NCBI GenBank assembly: GCA_030267565.1
Contig: BRXU01000003.1
Location: forward strand, 2,340,001 to 2,404,000
Direction: 5' to 3'
Source of the DNA: Pleodorina starrii
Taxonomy: Eukaryota; Chlorophyta; Chlorophyceae; Chlamydomonadales; Volvocaceae
Length of the DNA: 64,000 bases
Shown here: positions 11,019-22,978 of the stretch, piece by piece
Layout: every line of letters begins with the position of its first letter
Numbering within the stretch: the stretch's first letter is position 1
Notes under the pieces: model-generated
The model's database searches: none
What the model saw: the letters and a program-made list of their open reading frames with translations, nothing else
Told to the model about the DNA's origin: nothing
Position numbers and translations under genes: made by a program

Positions 11019-13749
11019 GGAAGGATTTACCGGTATGGCGGCGAGAGGGGAGAGGGGAGAGGTGACGCGCCGGTGCTGCGGGCCGGTGGCGTGCCGTGGC
11101 AGGGCGCACGCTGGCTGGGCTGCTAGGCGGGCGGGAGGGAGGGCTGGAGAGGGTGCGTGCGTGGACGGCTGCTGCCGGTGTGTTGCGGGAGCGGGCAGGT
11201 CCTGCGTGGGAGGTCTGGCGGGCTGGTGTGTATGTCGTTGGAGGGGTGGGTTCCCCCGGGGGCGCTGCGGCACCGGGCAGGTGCAGGGAAGGACAGTAAC
11301 GAACAAGCCGTAGTCTGTTGGTCGTTATTCGTTTGGTTGCTCATTGCAAGGACAGGGCAGGACAGGGTCTTGTTGCCCTTGTATCGGTATTGGTATCGGT
11401 ATCGGTGCCAATGCGGTTTATGGCGGCGCCCATGTTTGGTCAGCAGGGGGTTGTAGATGTACAATACTGCAAAACTGAAGCTGGTTGCAGCCTGCAAAAT
11501 ACTTACCGACGGGCCTGTTACCTGTCTCAAGCTCAAGAGGGGAGTTGGGGAGATTGTCGCGCCCGCTTCCTGGCCCCCTATGTCCTGGAAAGTCGCCATG
11601 CTGCCATGCACTGACACGCGCACCGGAGCCCTCCGCAGAGCTCTCCGCTGTGATGCAGCGGTCCGCTGGTGCAGGTGTGGGCTCGAGCGTGCGGCGGGCC
11701 CAGGGTGCACCGACGACTGACGCGGCCCGGCTGCACCGACGATTTGACGCGCCAATGGGAGCGCTGGCCGTCGGCGGTGGGGGGGTGCGGGTGGGTGGGT
11801 GCGGGTTGCACGCGGTTGCGCTGCGCGCGGGGGCGCGGTGGCGCCACGTGACGTGAATGAACGGAGACGGGACGCAGAGAGGGAGCAAACAGATGTCGCC
11901 TGTGCGGAGGACGCGCTACCTATTTGCGTATTTGCCTGGTTGGCGTGACGTGAGCGTTTTGCGGTGAGCAGGGACACGCGGCCTGCCCCGTGCTGACCTG
12001 TCAAGCTGCCTTACAGCCGGACTTGGACGCTCGCTGGGACGTTTGCTGGCATGTGCGAATAGATAGGTTGCCGCCGTTGTGCGCCGTTGTGTGTTCTTTT
12101 TGCGCCCTGTAGGGAAGCGAGGATTGTCGTGCAACAGCGTGTGTGTGTGTGTGAAGGGCCTCAGACGCAAGTGCGCCATTCTTTCTTCCTATATTTGTGT
12201 TTGTTGCTGGCTTGGGCTTGGATGGACTTGCGTGGACCCCGAATGTGAGATGCATGCAAGGGGGCGCGGAAGGGCCCTCTGCAACTGCCCTCCCGCTGTA
12301 GTTTGTCAGTGGCGGCATGTGTGGGCTGGGAGTGCGTAACCCCATATCTGAACCTGAACAACTTTTTAAACCTAAACAACCTCCCCCCATACGAGCCGGG
12401 GGCCAAAGGGTAATAGCGTGTGCCGGGACAGTTGGGATCGTGGCGCGGTGCTGGTCGTAGGTGTCAGGAGTGCAGCTAGCCGCGCGGAAGGACAGCTCGC
12501 TCTCCTGGTCCTGGCCGTTGGAGAGATGTAGCGGTCAGTGGTGGCGCCCTGGCACATGGATGCTGTACGATTCACGTACTACGATTCACGCACGACTGCT
12601 GTATGGCAAAGTTCTGCCAACTTTGGACATTTGGAGCTTTTTTGAGCCAGCCCAACTCTTGGAGCCGGGTGGGTTACCGTATTGTTGCCTATTGTGCTTC
12701 TATTGTCGTCTTTTGACTGCTTGTGGTGCATTGCATTGCTTCTTAAAGGGAGAGCTCACGACCTTCCCCGAGGGAGGTGCCGTGAGGCCATCATATCGGT
12801 TGGCGTGTGTCGATGTCGTTGTCGTTTGCAGCGAAGCCGACTGCTGCAGGCTCAGGACGTGACGTGATGTGATGTGTTGGGCGCTGTTGCGGCAGCAAGT
12901 CACCTGCTCACCGGCGAGGTGTGGCTGTGGCTGTGGCCTTCACCTGCCCGCTGGCACCCTCAGCCTGCACTGGACGGTCGGCGCGTCTGCTGTCTCTCCG
13001 GGGGCCTCCCCGTGTGTGCGCACGCACGCATTCCAAAAACCCAGTTTACCTCATATGCGAAATGTTGCAGTGCACTCCTCATCGGCCCCCCCCCATCATC
13101 AGCAAACCTGTGTGTCAGATGCCGCAGGGCGATGGCACCTTGGGCACCGTGGGGTGTTGTTGTTTCGTGCAGCGTCCAGCTGAAAGCGGGCGCACAGGCC
13201 CCCCCTTCGGCCCGGCCCCCCCGCCGCCGCAGCAGCTGCAGCTCCGCTGAGCCATCCGCCCCTCATGTAGGGCGCCAACCATCCAACCGGCCGCACGCCA
13301 CCTGAGCTGCCCGGCCCCCCGCGGTGTCTGCCCCGCGGGGGACACCCCAACGCAACCTGCGGAAACGCACGCACGCACGCTGCCCCTTGGCCTATCCGCG
13401 CCCACCGGGGGCCTCCAAGCTCCCACCGGGGCCTCCAAGAGCGCACGCGGGGCAGCGCAGGTCCGTCCAATCAGCCCAATCAGCGCCCCATGCAGTCAGA
13501 GGATCACCCCTACCCCCACCCCGGGGCCTCCACAACTTCGGGTGCCCCCCAGGCCCTCACTGCACACGTAGATCTGTTCGCGCACCCACCCACCCGGCTC
13601 CCTGCCCTGGCCCCTTGCCGTACCCTTCCTACGACACCGGCAGCAAGGGGTTCCTGCTTAGGGTTAGGAACTCTCCCTTTCGCCAAGAAGAAATCCATCC
13701 ACCCACTGGACATGCTGCTTCGCTCGCTTCGCCCCTTCGTCCGCTCCCG
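11019..13749. other. Convergent intergenic region between MFS and methyltransferase genes
   Basis: This is the tail-to-tail gap between two genes and presumably holds both 3' UTRs. Open frames here are GC-biased shadows without domains. Small features are a TATCGG/TATTGG hexamer run at about 11380-11408 and short C-rich runs. No TGTAA signal was spotted close to either stop codon. Confidence 0.45.
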
Positions 13750-16700
13750 TCAAGCCGCCCGCACGCGGTGCAGCACGATGCGCTCAGTGACACGCGGGTC
13801 ACTCAGCGCCGCCACGTGGTGGAAGCGCACCGGGCTGGATCCGGATCCGGATCCGCCCCCCGCCCGCCAGTCCAGCTCCTCCAGCCGCAGAGACCGCTCC
13901 CCCGCCAGCCGAAGGAACAGCTCAAGGGTGGCCGGATTGCGTCGCAGCGTGGCGATGTAGGCCTCACCTAGCCGCGACGGCGGAGGCGGCGGCGGAGGAG
14001 GCGGAGGCGGCGGCGGAGGCGGCGCCGTGGGTCCTAAGCCCGTATCCGAGGTCGAGGCCGAGGCCGCGTCCGAACCTGGTTGCTGCTGCTGCGGAGGTTC
14101 TGCGGCTGGGGTTGGCGCTTCGCTCTGTGACGCCCGCTGCGGCTCCTGCGGCTCCAGCGGACCCCCCGGCCCCAGCAGCAGCTGCGCCAGCAAGTCCACG
14201 AAGACGGGCACCACGTCTGTACGGCAGGGTGAAGTGAGGTGAGGTGGGGTCAGGTGAGGCCGCATCCCGTGACAGGACAGCACCGCAGTCCCTTTTGAGT
14301 TGCGGAGGTCACCTGGCAGCAACCCAACGAGTGCGGCATATCCCGCCGTACCTGGGTCGTACAGTACGTCGGAAGCCACTGCCAGCTCGCAGCCCAGGCT
14401 CTCGGCAGCCGCGGGTTCCTCCCAGGCCAGTCGGCGGCAGACCACTGCGCCGCCGCCGTTGCCGCCCCGCCGCCGCCCCACCGGTGAAGCAGCGGCCGGC
14501 TGGAACGAAGCAGCGGCGATGAGAGGCGGGGGTCGGGGGGGTTGTCGTGGTTAGGGTTGGGGGCAGCAACGGAGGGGAGGCAGCAGCAGGGGGGGGGGGT
14601 GAGAGGGCCAGCAGCAACACAGGTGATCGGCCGAAGACGTCGGGGCTCGGGGGCCGGTGGCTTGCGGTGGAAGCAAAGGTGGAGGCGGACTGCAGCGATG
14701 GTGGGCTGGGGGTGGTGAGGGATGTTGGCAGGTTGCTCTTTGGAGCGGGGCGCAACACCGCCCTGGCCCCGCCGCACCTGAATGTGCCCCCCCCCCCTGC
14801 CCTTCCGCACCTCGCCCTCCGCGCCCTGCCCCTCCGCCTGTCGTTCCTGCTGCTGCCCTAGCTGCGGTTGCGGCTGCTGGGCGCCCGTGTCTGTGACGCC
14901 GATGTCGCTGTCGCTGTCCACCTCGACGCCGACGTGTATGCCGTTGAGCTCCAGATTTGTCGTACAGTTGGTCACCGCCGCCTCGCTGCCGTCAGTGGCC
15001 GCCACCAGCGCTGCACCCGACCGATGCAGCGCCACCGCCACCAGGCCCGACCCGCAGCCCAGCTCCAGAACCCGCCGACCTGGACAGCAACCGACCGGGC
15101 AGCAGGGGAAGCAGGGGAAGCGGGCATGAGGGCAGCGAGGCAGGCAAGGAGGCGGGGCTCGATGACGGGGAGGCGGGCGGAGGGGGGAGGGGGGAGGGGC
15201 CAGACCGCTGGCCCCTGCCCCTGCCCCTGCCTCCTCGTTCGCGGATTCAGCGGATGCCTACATCACAGTCTCCAGGAAGGAGGGGCGGAGCTGGCTCCCA
15301 GTCCCCCCATCCCCTCCAAACCGCTGCAGCACCCCCCCCTCCCCCCTGGATGGTGTGGGTGTGTGCACAGCGAGGTGATGAGCGGCTCAACCGGCCCAGA
15401 CTCAGCCGCCGCCACCGGGTGTACGTCCGTCCGTATGTCCGTACATGTGCACGTACGTACATACGTACAAACGGAGGCCCTGCCCTCATTCAGGGTGTGG
15501 AGCACAGGGGAGGGAGGGTTGGGTTGGCAACCATCCCACATTCCCAGCCATGTCTCATCCCACCGACACTGCCCACCGGTACCGCTACCCTGCGTACCCA
15601 GGGGCACCGGGATTCGCCCCTCCCCACGCCCCACGCCCCCCCTCCCGCGCTCACCCCTGAACCTCTCCCGGTGGCTCATCACCCACTGCGCCAGAGCGAA
15701 GCTCGCCTCCCACTCGTGACACCCGGTGCTGCCCGCCAGCAGGTTGTCGGAAACACGCAGGCTCACCAGACCCCAACAGCAACCACAACTGCCACCGCCG
15801 CCACCGCAGCAGCAGCAGCAGGCGCCACCTCCCGCTTCACCTTCACCCCCCGCAGTGACCTCGACCGCGGAAGTGCTAGGCTCGGTGGCGGAAGTGCAGT
15901 GCGGAGGGGCTTCCCGGTCGACGAGGCCGCCACAGCCGTCGTTACCGCTGCCGCTGCCGCTGGCGCTGACATCGACGCCCGAGACGGATCCCCGAGCGAC
16001 CGACGGGTCGGGTGCTGCGGTCCCCGGGACGGAGGGCGGTGACGCCGCGTCGGGGAGCGGCCCTGTGGATGCGGAATTGCGGATGTGGATGCGGATGCGG
16101 ATGCAGCACATCACCATCAACTTACGGGCTTTGCGAAATGTGGCTCTGGGGGCCTCCCTCCGCGGGCCTCCCTCCTCTTCCTTCTGCAGCGCAACTTGCG
16201 CTGCATCCCCTCCTCTCCCCTCCTCTCCTCTCCCCTCCTCTCCTCTCCCCTCCTCTCCTCTCCCCTCCTCTCCTCTCCCCTCCTCTCCTCTCCTTTCCTC
16301 TCATCACCAGCCCGGCCCTGGACGCCGCACGCGGACTCACCGTCGCCCGGGCCTTCCTCCGCTCCTGCCACTGCCGCTGCCGCTGCCACTGCCCCTCCGC
16401 TCCGCTGCCGCAGCCCCGAGATCGCGGCAGTCAGGGACGCCACGTGGCGCCGAGTGACGGCCTGCGGCACTGCGCCAGGTACCCACACCGGTGCCGACGA
16501 CGACGACGACGACGGCGAAGGCGGAGGTGAAGGCGAAGGCGCGCCCACCCCCGCCGCCGAGTGCGCCTCGGGGCAGTCCCGAACGGCGCAACCGGGTGAC
16601 GATGCCCTCTCGGCCGCACCCGCCCCTTCCAACCCCTTCAGCCCGTCGCAGCCGACGCGCTGCGCTTGCTGCGCGGTATCTGACCCCGCCTCTCCCCCCG

Positions 16701-17664
16701 CCTCCACGTTCGCCTCCGCCGCGGCTGCTGCTGCTGCTGCTGCTGCTGCTGCCGGTCTCTCCGCCGCGGGTGCTGGTGCGGGTCCGTATGCAAACGTCTT
16801 GTAGAGCCACTCACCGCCGCCGTCGCCGCTGTCACAGCCGCCGGCTGCGGCGCCGTGGGCCTGCACCCAACACGCCCCGACGTGCGGCCGAGAGCAGGCG
16901 GGCGAGGGGGGCGGGGCATGGGCTGGGGCTGGGGTGACTCATTTAAACTCGGAAAGGCGAAACAGTCGCCTGGCCTGCACACTTCCCAAGGATCGCTAGC
17001 AGGTAGCAGCGGGGATCGCCACGGGCACAGGCTGCCGTACGCACGAGCGTGTTCGGGCTTCGGGGCATGTTCATGCGCGCGCAACCCAGTCGCGGCGCCC
17101 CTCATCCCGGCGACGGTGGGGGGAACTGGAGGTGGCTGACGTGGCGCTGGCGCGTCCCCCGTAGTACACGTACCTGGGGCTGCATCAGTGCCTTGCCGTA
17201 CGCATCCGCCAGCTCGTCCGCCACCTGCAGCCGCCGGCCCTCAACCTCCGCCAGCACTCGCTTCAGGAGGCCGACCCAGTAGCGGGGCCGCAGGCCCAGC
17301 ACCGCCAGCACGGGATCACGGGTCAGGGCCGCCAGCAGGGAGCGCTGGCCGTCCTCGTCGAGCGAGTCAGGAGAGGAGGAGGAGGGAGCGGGAGAGGAGG
17401 GGGACGCTGCGGCGCCGCTGTCGGTGAAAGCATCCCGGCTGTCGTCAGCAGCGGCGGCGGTTGGCGCGCACTGCGGAAAGTGGTGCCTCAAGCGCTCGAC
17501 CACCTGTGGGCAGATGAGAGGCGTTCGCTGAAGGTTTTCGTCGGGCGATGGATGATGCAAAGGGCACCGGACTTTAGGAAAAGAAGGGTTCTTACCTGGG
17601 GTGCTGGGACGGCGCTGCGAACCAGGCAGATGATCTCCCAAAACGCTGGGCATCGGGTATCCAT
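13750..17664 (-). CDS. FAM86/EEF2KMT-like protein-lysine N-methyltransferase
   Basis: There are seven phase-consistent exons on the minus strand: 17664-17596, 17503-17174, 16809-16341, 16062-15655, 15079-14778, 14499-14313 and 14216-13750; about 743 residues. The N-terminal part (FWEIICLVRSAVP, VVERLRHHFPQ, LLKRVLAEVEGR..ADELADAYGKAL) matches the helical region of FAM86 proteins. EWLYKTF precedes a long low-complexity insert. Then come SLRVSDNLLAGSTGCHEWEA and FALAQWVMSHRERF, the SAM motif I RRVLELGCGSGL (~427-438), acidic ATDGS, DVLYDP (~570) and AYIATLRRNPATLELF. By family knowledge it trimethylates a lysine of elongation factor 2. It is twice the usual length because of Ala/Ser/Gln/Pro inserts typical of Chlamydomonas. 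Exon 3's acceptor (GAG) is the weakest border, exon 5 may end at 14811 instead, and an in-frame ATG five codons further upstream is an alternative start. Confidence 0.82.
16200..16295 (-). repeat. 15-bp purine/pyrimidine intronic repeat
   Basis: About six tandem copies of a 15-bp CTCCCCTCCTCTCCT unit lie in the intron between exons 3 and 4 of the methyltransferase gene. They are strictly pyrimidine on the plus strand. The run is spliced out in the proposed model, so the Gly/Glu/Arg repeats seen in read-through translations are artefacts. Confidence 0.85.
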
Positions 17665-17932
17665 ATCGCATAATAGCATAAATATGATGTGTTGTGTAAA
17701 GAATAGTGTCGGCAACAAACTGAGCTGTCAGCGGTCAGCTACGCAGTCGCTGTTCGTACAGCACCGACAAGTCGCCTGCCTTCAACGAAACACTTACAAG
17801 GTGGGGACCGAGAATTTGACAATGGGTTATATTTGCATTTGACTACACTGAATACCGCTGACAAACGTTGCTTTCTCGTGACTGTCTTACTGAGGTAGCT
17901 CCGTTGAGGTAGTTCCGTTTGGCCTCGAAACT
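17665..17932. promoter_or_regulatory. Divergent promoter between methyltransferase and mS33 genes
   Basis: The two start codons face away from each other across about 268 bp, so this gap must hold both promoters and 5' leaders. It is clearly more A/T-rich than its surroundings and contains a direct repeat of the form GAGGTAGxTCCGTTxxG at about 17892-17921. No TATA box is assigned. A shared promoter is inferred from spacing only. Confidence 0.6.
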
Positions 17933-19253
17933 ATGCGACCGGGTGTTCAAAACGTTGTCCTGTCGCAACTGCGGAATGGACTTGGCGCGTGTCAAGGTCG
18001 GCCGAACGCCATCGGGCTGGCCCGCTTGGCTTCAGAATGCGGAGCGAGTACAAGTGGACGGAGCGCAAATAGCCTAGACCGGAATAACCAATTCACTAGA
18101 GAATACTCATCCACGGCTGGTGCGCTGATGCGCCAATCATCGCCGATAGCCTGGTCCTTCTCCGCCTCTGCCACGGTAAGGGCTCACGGACTGGCACATG
18201 CCAGACGCCGATGATTGATTGCAACTTTTTGCGCGCAGGCCCTCCTCCACCGGCAGGATCCAGCTGAGCTGCAGCTGGTCAGGTCCGCTGCCACCTCCGC
18301 CACCGCACCCACCAAAGCCGCTGGCACTGCACCCCCGCCCACCGCCGACGCCAGCTCCAGGGAGGGCTTCCCCGTCGGCCTGGCGCAGCTGTACCCCGAC
18401 CCGGATGCCATCCCGGATCATGTGCTGCGCCGCTTGCGCACGCAGCTGTTCGGCAAGGCCATCCGGCCCGGGGAGCAGACCGGCCGGCGAGCCCTGGCCC
18501 GGCCGCTGCAGGGCCGCGTGCTGGCCGACTGGTACTTCATGCCGCCCTCAGAGCTGCCGGGCTTCCACAACGAGGAGCGCGAGTAGTGAGTGCGGGGCCT
18601 GCCACCCCGCGGTGCAGGGCTGTGGGTGGATGGCTCCTCCCGTAGAGGGGCGGTTTTGGCGGTGGTGACGCACGCATGGCGTGGGTGTGGGGAGGGGGTT
18701 TCCCTAATCCGCAGCCACATACGTCAGTGGATGAGTGCGTTTTGAGCTATCCCTGCGCGGTGCAAACAACCTCAAAAGGCTCTCACAAGCGGGTGGTGGT
18801 GTGCCTTGTCGTGCAACACACGTGTGTCTGGGCCACGTCCCTGGGCCGGAAGTGGACACCGGCCCGCTGCCCCTCACACAATCGGCGGCACCTGCGAAAG
18901 GCTGATTCCATGGCCATCGCCATCGCCTGGTGCCAGTTTCCCTCCCTAAGACGCCGGCATGCACCTCTCCAGTCTCCACCCGCTGGCTGATGCCGCGGAT
19001 GTTGCTGCTGCCTCTGGCTGCTGCTGATGTTGCTGTTGATGATGCCTCTGCTGGCTGATGTTGCTGCTGCTGATGTTGCCACTGATGCCGCTGCTGGCTG
19101 CTGCCGCCGCTGCTGTTGATGCTGCCACTGCTGCTGATGTTGCTGCTGATGTCGCTGCGCAGCGAGCTGAGCAAGGCGTTGAACCGGCGGCACCGCAAGA
19201 AGGACGCGGAGGGCGAGGAGGCTGCGGGCGGCAAGGGCGGCAAGAAGAAGTGA
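17933..19253 (+). CDS. Mitochondrial small ribosomal subunit protein mS33 family
   Basis: There are three exons: 17933-18175, 18239-18585 and 19163-19253, with phases 0 and 2 matching exactly; 226 residues. The donors are GTAAGG and GTGAGT, the acceptors CGCAG. Residues ~147-181 (RRLRTQLFGKAIRP...RALARPLQG..LADWYF) match the plant/fungal S27-mS33 family core, where an (I/L)FG motif is followed by a (V/L)L..L.G....WY motif. The last exon supplies a short Lys/Arg-rich tail ending KGGKGGKKK-like. The first ~60 residues are rich in Arg, Ser, Ala and Asn with few acids, consistent with a mitochondrial targeting peptide. Read without splicing, exon 2 ends at TAG, but that TA is the last two bases before the GTGAGT donor. 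The gene starts head-to-head with the methyltransferase. Its 3' part was copied twice into the downstream array. Confidence 0.85.
18970..19150 (+). repeat. GCTGAT/GCTGCT trinucleotide-type repeat in mS33 intron 2
   Basis: Interrupted GCTGATGTT and CTGCTG units lead up to the last splice acceptor of the mS33 gene. The array copies of this intron, at about 24.1 and 50.0 kb, have different and shorter versions of the run, which marks it as slippage-prone. Confidence 0.75.
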
Positions 19254-20319
19254 TGATGAGGCCCCGGCGGCCGGTGGCAGGGCATGGATTGGGGCCGGCA
19301 GCGGAGGCAGGGAGGGGGAGGGAGGGAGGGAGCTACTTCCGGACCAGGGGGGGCTGGTACGCCTGGTAAACGAGTGAGTGAGGCATGTGGCAAACATACC
19401 GGTATCGCCAAACGGCGTGTCGTGTCATGTCGTGTGTGTCATGTCTGTCATGTGTGTGACGGGGTGACGTACCGCGGCGTAAAGGTCGCTCACGCGTCCT
19501 CCCGAACCGATCCCTCAGTCTGAGGGGCAGGGAGCTTCAGGGGCACACGCGAGGGAGGCGCGCGCGCCGAATAGCTCCCCCGCAAGCAACGCAGGCGCGC
19601 GTGTGCGGTGCGGTGCAAAGGAAGGAGTGAGAGGCGCGCGGGGCTCAGGTCGCGCAGTTCCGATTCGCCGCGCCCCGTTGGTCTTGCCCTGCCGCGCCTG
19701 CAACGATGAGCTCTCGACTGAACGCTGTCGAAGCAGCCATGCTCAACACAGTACAGTATTGGGTTATTGGGTCCCTGAGTGGGCTCCTGATCCCCCTCCC
19801 TGGAGGCTCGTTCGGACCACCCCGCAGTCCAGACTCGGCAGTGGTGCCGGCGAATTTGGGACGAAGTCAGGATTCCCAGGCACCGGCATTGCGGGTGCCA
19901 TGACGCTGACCGTTTAGAGGTTCGTGCGTGTGTGCGTGGGGACTGGGGAGGGGGGTACTGTGGGGTTGTTACAGTGGGCTCCAGACTGAAGAAGCGTAGA
20001 GCCAACGGGCCAGCTGGCTTGGAGTTGGACGGCGCACGTGGAGCAAGGTGGTCAACCTTGCAGCTGTGGCAGCGACAGTCTGTGGAAGCGGCAGCCGGGT
20101 TCCCAGGCGAGTGCTGATTCGGTCCCTGGACAGCACCTGGACCGGGGCTGATAACCTATCTAGGTCCACATTGCAGCCATCGACGAAAGCCTGTGAGGAG
20201 TCTCGGAGCGCGGGCAGGGTAGCCAGGCGTGTGGCTTTCATGTCCCAGGGAAGCGGGAAGGGAAGAGGTGGTCAACTGGTATACTGGTCACCCGCTCAAC
20301 GGCTGTCGTACTGAAACCG
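19254..20319 (+). repeat. mS33 3' flank, source copy of spacer type A
   Basis: This is the downstream flank of the intact mS33 gene. It recurs after both truncated mS33 fragments, at 24257-25950 and 50131-51150. Landmarks shared by all three are the GATGAGCTCTCGA segment, the GTATTGGGTTATTGGGTC segment, CCAGACTGAA and TGATAACCTATCTAGGT. No gene is recognised in it. It shows where the first F-box/ankyrin unit was joined to ordinary DNA. Confidence 0.7.
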
Positions 20320-20540
20320 CATCTGAGGGCTGAGGAGCAAAATCTTGCCACGGAGCAAGCTCAGGAAAGTAACGCTTTTTTTATCGACGACCAACCTACC
20401 TCTTCGGATAAGTTCTTGGGCCTTCTGCTGACGCCAAGCCTTGCGGAAGGCCGCTTCCATCTTACAAGTTCGGCATTACGCTTTCACATAAAGGCGCAGG
20501 AATCTTTGAGCGTACATGTGAATGATATAGGGGCAAAAAA
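20320..20540 (+). promoter_or_regulatory. Conserved 5' flank/promoter of copy 2
   Basis: This is the approximately 220-bp block found before every array gene. It holds GAGCAAAATCTTGCCACGG, an ACGCTTTTTTTATCGA stretch, CTTGGGCCTTCTGC, an imperfect inverted repeat around TTGCGGAAGGCCGCTTCC, CATCTTACAAGTTCGGCATT and the leader ending GGGGCAAAAAA before ATG. The A-run right before the start codon is shared by most copies. Function is inferred. Confidence 0.45.
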
Positions 20541-22577
20541 ATGTCCCAGTCAGTCACTTCACCAGACGGCTCGAGGATTTGGCTGCCGGGCATCGTGGCG
20601 TGCATTGCGCACCATCTGCCAGCTAACGAAGTGGCAAGCACATTACGCCTGATAGACAAGACGACATCGCAGCAGTTTGCACACCGCAAGACCTTGCGGC
20701 TGTCGCTTCCGTCACCCATCCACGTGTTCCGGGAGCGCTGGGGCCGCCCGGACGCTTTTCGCGCGTTGTCTGGCGAGCAGCGGCGGCTGCTGCTGTGCCT
20801 GACGGCGGCAAGCGGCAGCGTCGCCAACCTGAAGGTTGCCCTGGTCAGTGCGGGTCTTGATCTTCGGTGCGAGCTGCTCAGGGCCGCCGCAGCCGCGGGC
20901 CAGCTCGACATGTGCAAGGTGCTGCGTGCGCGAGGCTGCCTCTGGGGTGCTTCTCTGTCAGCCGCGGCGAAGGCTGGCCACCGGCACGTGTGCGAGTGGC
21001 TGTTGGCCAGCGGCTGCCGCCTCGACATGTACCTCGTTAGTGCAGCTGCCTTGGGCGGGCGGGAGGACCTTATGCAGTGGCTGCTGACGGAGTTGCAGGG
21101 CCGTCCCAACGACCATGTGTATGGTCTCTGCTGGTCATTGTTGGAGGCCGCGGCGGAGTGCTTGAGCCTGGCGGCGCTGCAGCGTATGTGGCAGCAACTC
21201 AGGGCAGGGCACCACGGCAGCAAACTGCAGCAGCAGCTTGAGCAGCTCGACGAGCGGGGGCGGGGTTCCATCCTGGAGGCCGCGGCCGGCAGCACCACGC
21301 CCGATTGGCAGGCCAAAGTGGAGTGGCTGGAGGGGCTGGGCTACCCCCGCACAGCAGGGGCGTGTGCGTCCGCTGTTCGGGCTGATATTGGCGATGCAGC
21401 GGTGGCACGTCTGCAGTGGCTGCACGGCCGGGGCTACCCCTTGGAGGCGGGGGTGGCGGACGCTGCGGTCCGTCTCGGCAATCTTGCCGCCCTGCGTTTC
21501 CTGGTGGAGCAAGCGGGGGTGCGGCCCACCGGCGATCAGTTCCCCGTGACGGTTGCAGCCCGCCAGGGCCACCTGGCCGTTCTGCAGTACCTGCACGCCA
21601 GCGGCTTGCCCGTTAACACCCGTTCTGTTGCGGAAGAGGCGGCCCGGGCGGGCCACCTGCCGCTGGTGGTCTGGGCGGTGGAGGGCCTGGGCGTCGCACC
21701 CGCTGACGGCGCAGCTAGGTTGCTCGACTGCGCGGCGGCGAGCGGCAACCTTGAGCTGATGACCTGGCTTCACGTCCGCGGCTGGGCCTTGGGCCCCAGT
21801 GCCATCCCCAACGGCGCCGCGAGCGGCTGCGAAGAGGCGCTGGAGTGGCTGGTGGAGCGGGGCTGCCGCTTCCCGGTGGGTGTCGCCGTTCTCGTTTGTC
21901 ACCATCACATGTACGATGCGCTCCGTGTGGCCCACCAGTTGTGGCCCACCGGTGATTCATTTTGCATGCGCTGTGCCCAGCCAGGTCACTCGGCAGGTCC
22001 ATTAGACGCGTGTGCCGGGCCACCGAGTGTCGTACGTCCATCGAGCTGCTCGAGAGGTGTTAGTCATAGCGTCGATGCATTGTTCAGATTCGCATGTGCG
22101 CCTTCCGGGACAGAGTCACTGTCTGCCAAGCTGCAAACGTGCGACACCGGGAACCTCCGCTGCCGGGGAGCTAGGCTGTGAGGCTGCATGGGGGTTGCAC
22201 CGTCCCTGACTGCCCAACCGCCCGTCCCTGCATTGATGTGTGTATGTACGACAATCATGTATGTTCCTTGGCGGCCTCAGCCCGATGGCGGCGCCTACCT
22301 CGATGCCGCCCGCAACGGTGATCTGGCGATGCTCCGCTGCCTGCACCGGCTGGGCTGCCCCTGGGGGCCGCCGGGGAGGCTGCTGGAGTATTGCATCCGC
22401 ATGAACGTGGTCTCCGTCGCCGTGCTGCAGTGTCTGCTGGACTTGGGGTGCCCTGAAATGGACTGGGATGCTGCGGTCAAGTTGGTGGAGGGCCGGAGGG
22501 AGCACCGCGCGGCGCTGCTGGCATGGCTGGGCGAGCAGCAGCGGCGGGGGCGGTCGCCTGGGGCCCAAGGGGCCTAG
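20541..22577 (+). CDS. F-box-like/ankyrin repeat protein, copy 2
   Basis: Exon 1 is 20541-21875, the intron 21876-22280 (GTGGGT..CTCAG) and exon 2 22281-22577; 543 residues. The N terminus (SRIWLPGIVACIAHHLPANE...LRLIDK, residues ~10-45) is F-box-like. From residue ~85 on, ankyrin-type repeats run to the end of exon 1 (EEALEWLVERGC). Exon 2 continues the same rhythm (GAYLDAARNGDLAMLRCLHRLGC, SVAVLQCLLDLGC). Like copy 5, it lacks two residues after MSQSVT relative to the rest. If the intron is read through, the frame ends at 22181 in a non-repetitive Ser/Cys-rich tail, which I judge non-coding. This is the first gene of the direct array, next to the intact mS33 gene. Confidence 0.82.
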
Positions 22578-22947
22578 GTCGCGGCAGCAACGAAGAGCGG
22601 CGGCAGACTTGCCTTGGAGCGCGGGGCGTATGTGGGTTGGGTGCGGCTTACCGTGTTGTCCGGTGCCGGAGGTCGGTAGGGCTGCCACACAGCCACCCTG
22701 TCATGATGATTGGTATGTGTATGTTGCGGGAGGGGGGAGGGGTGTGTGGTTCCGGAGCGAGAGCCGAACGTAGTGTGATGGCGGGGCGGGAGCAGACGTT
22801 GGGTGCCGCCGGGGGGCGACGCATCCCATCTGGGTACGACTTGTTCGGTCGGGGGCATGCATGGGCTTTGGGGCTTGGGGCTACTGGGGTTGCTAGGGCC
22901 GCCATACCGTACATGGAACCAACTGGCCAAACGCCGATGGGGCTCTT

Positions 22948-22978
22948 GGATGGATGGATGGATGGATGGATGGATGGT
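22948..22978 (+). repeat. (ATGG)n microsatellite followed by TATAAATTAATGA
   Basis: There are seven to eight ATGG/GGAT units, ending in a conserved TATAAATTAATGA. The same arrangement follows copies 3 (28834-28879), 5 (41880-41920), 6 (48843-48879) and 7 (54047-54084), with unit number varying. It lies in the 3' flank. Confidence 0.85.

Noticed and set aside
16117..16866. Gly/Glu/Arg repeat protein on the minus strand
   Set aside because: It is read-through from a methyltransferase exon into a 15-bp purine repeat within the intron.
21876..22181. C-terminal Ser/Cys-rich tail of the read-through ankyrin ORF
   Set aside because: It differs between copies by frameshifting indels and follows a consensus splice donor, so it is taken as intron.
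22188..22577. Separate short gene after each ankyrin gene (also at 27818, 36660, 40938, 47878, 53040 and, minus strand, 5157-4780)
   Set aside because: Its first ~30 codons correspond to intron sequence whose frame is not conserved. The remainder continues the ankyrin rhythm in phase after a CTCAG acceptor, so it is exon 2 of the preceding gene.
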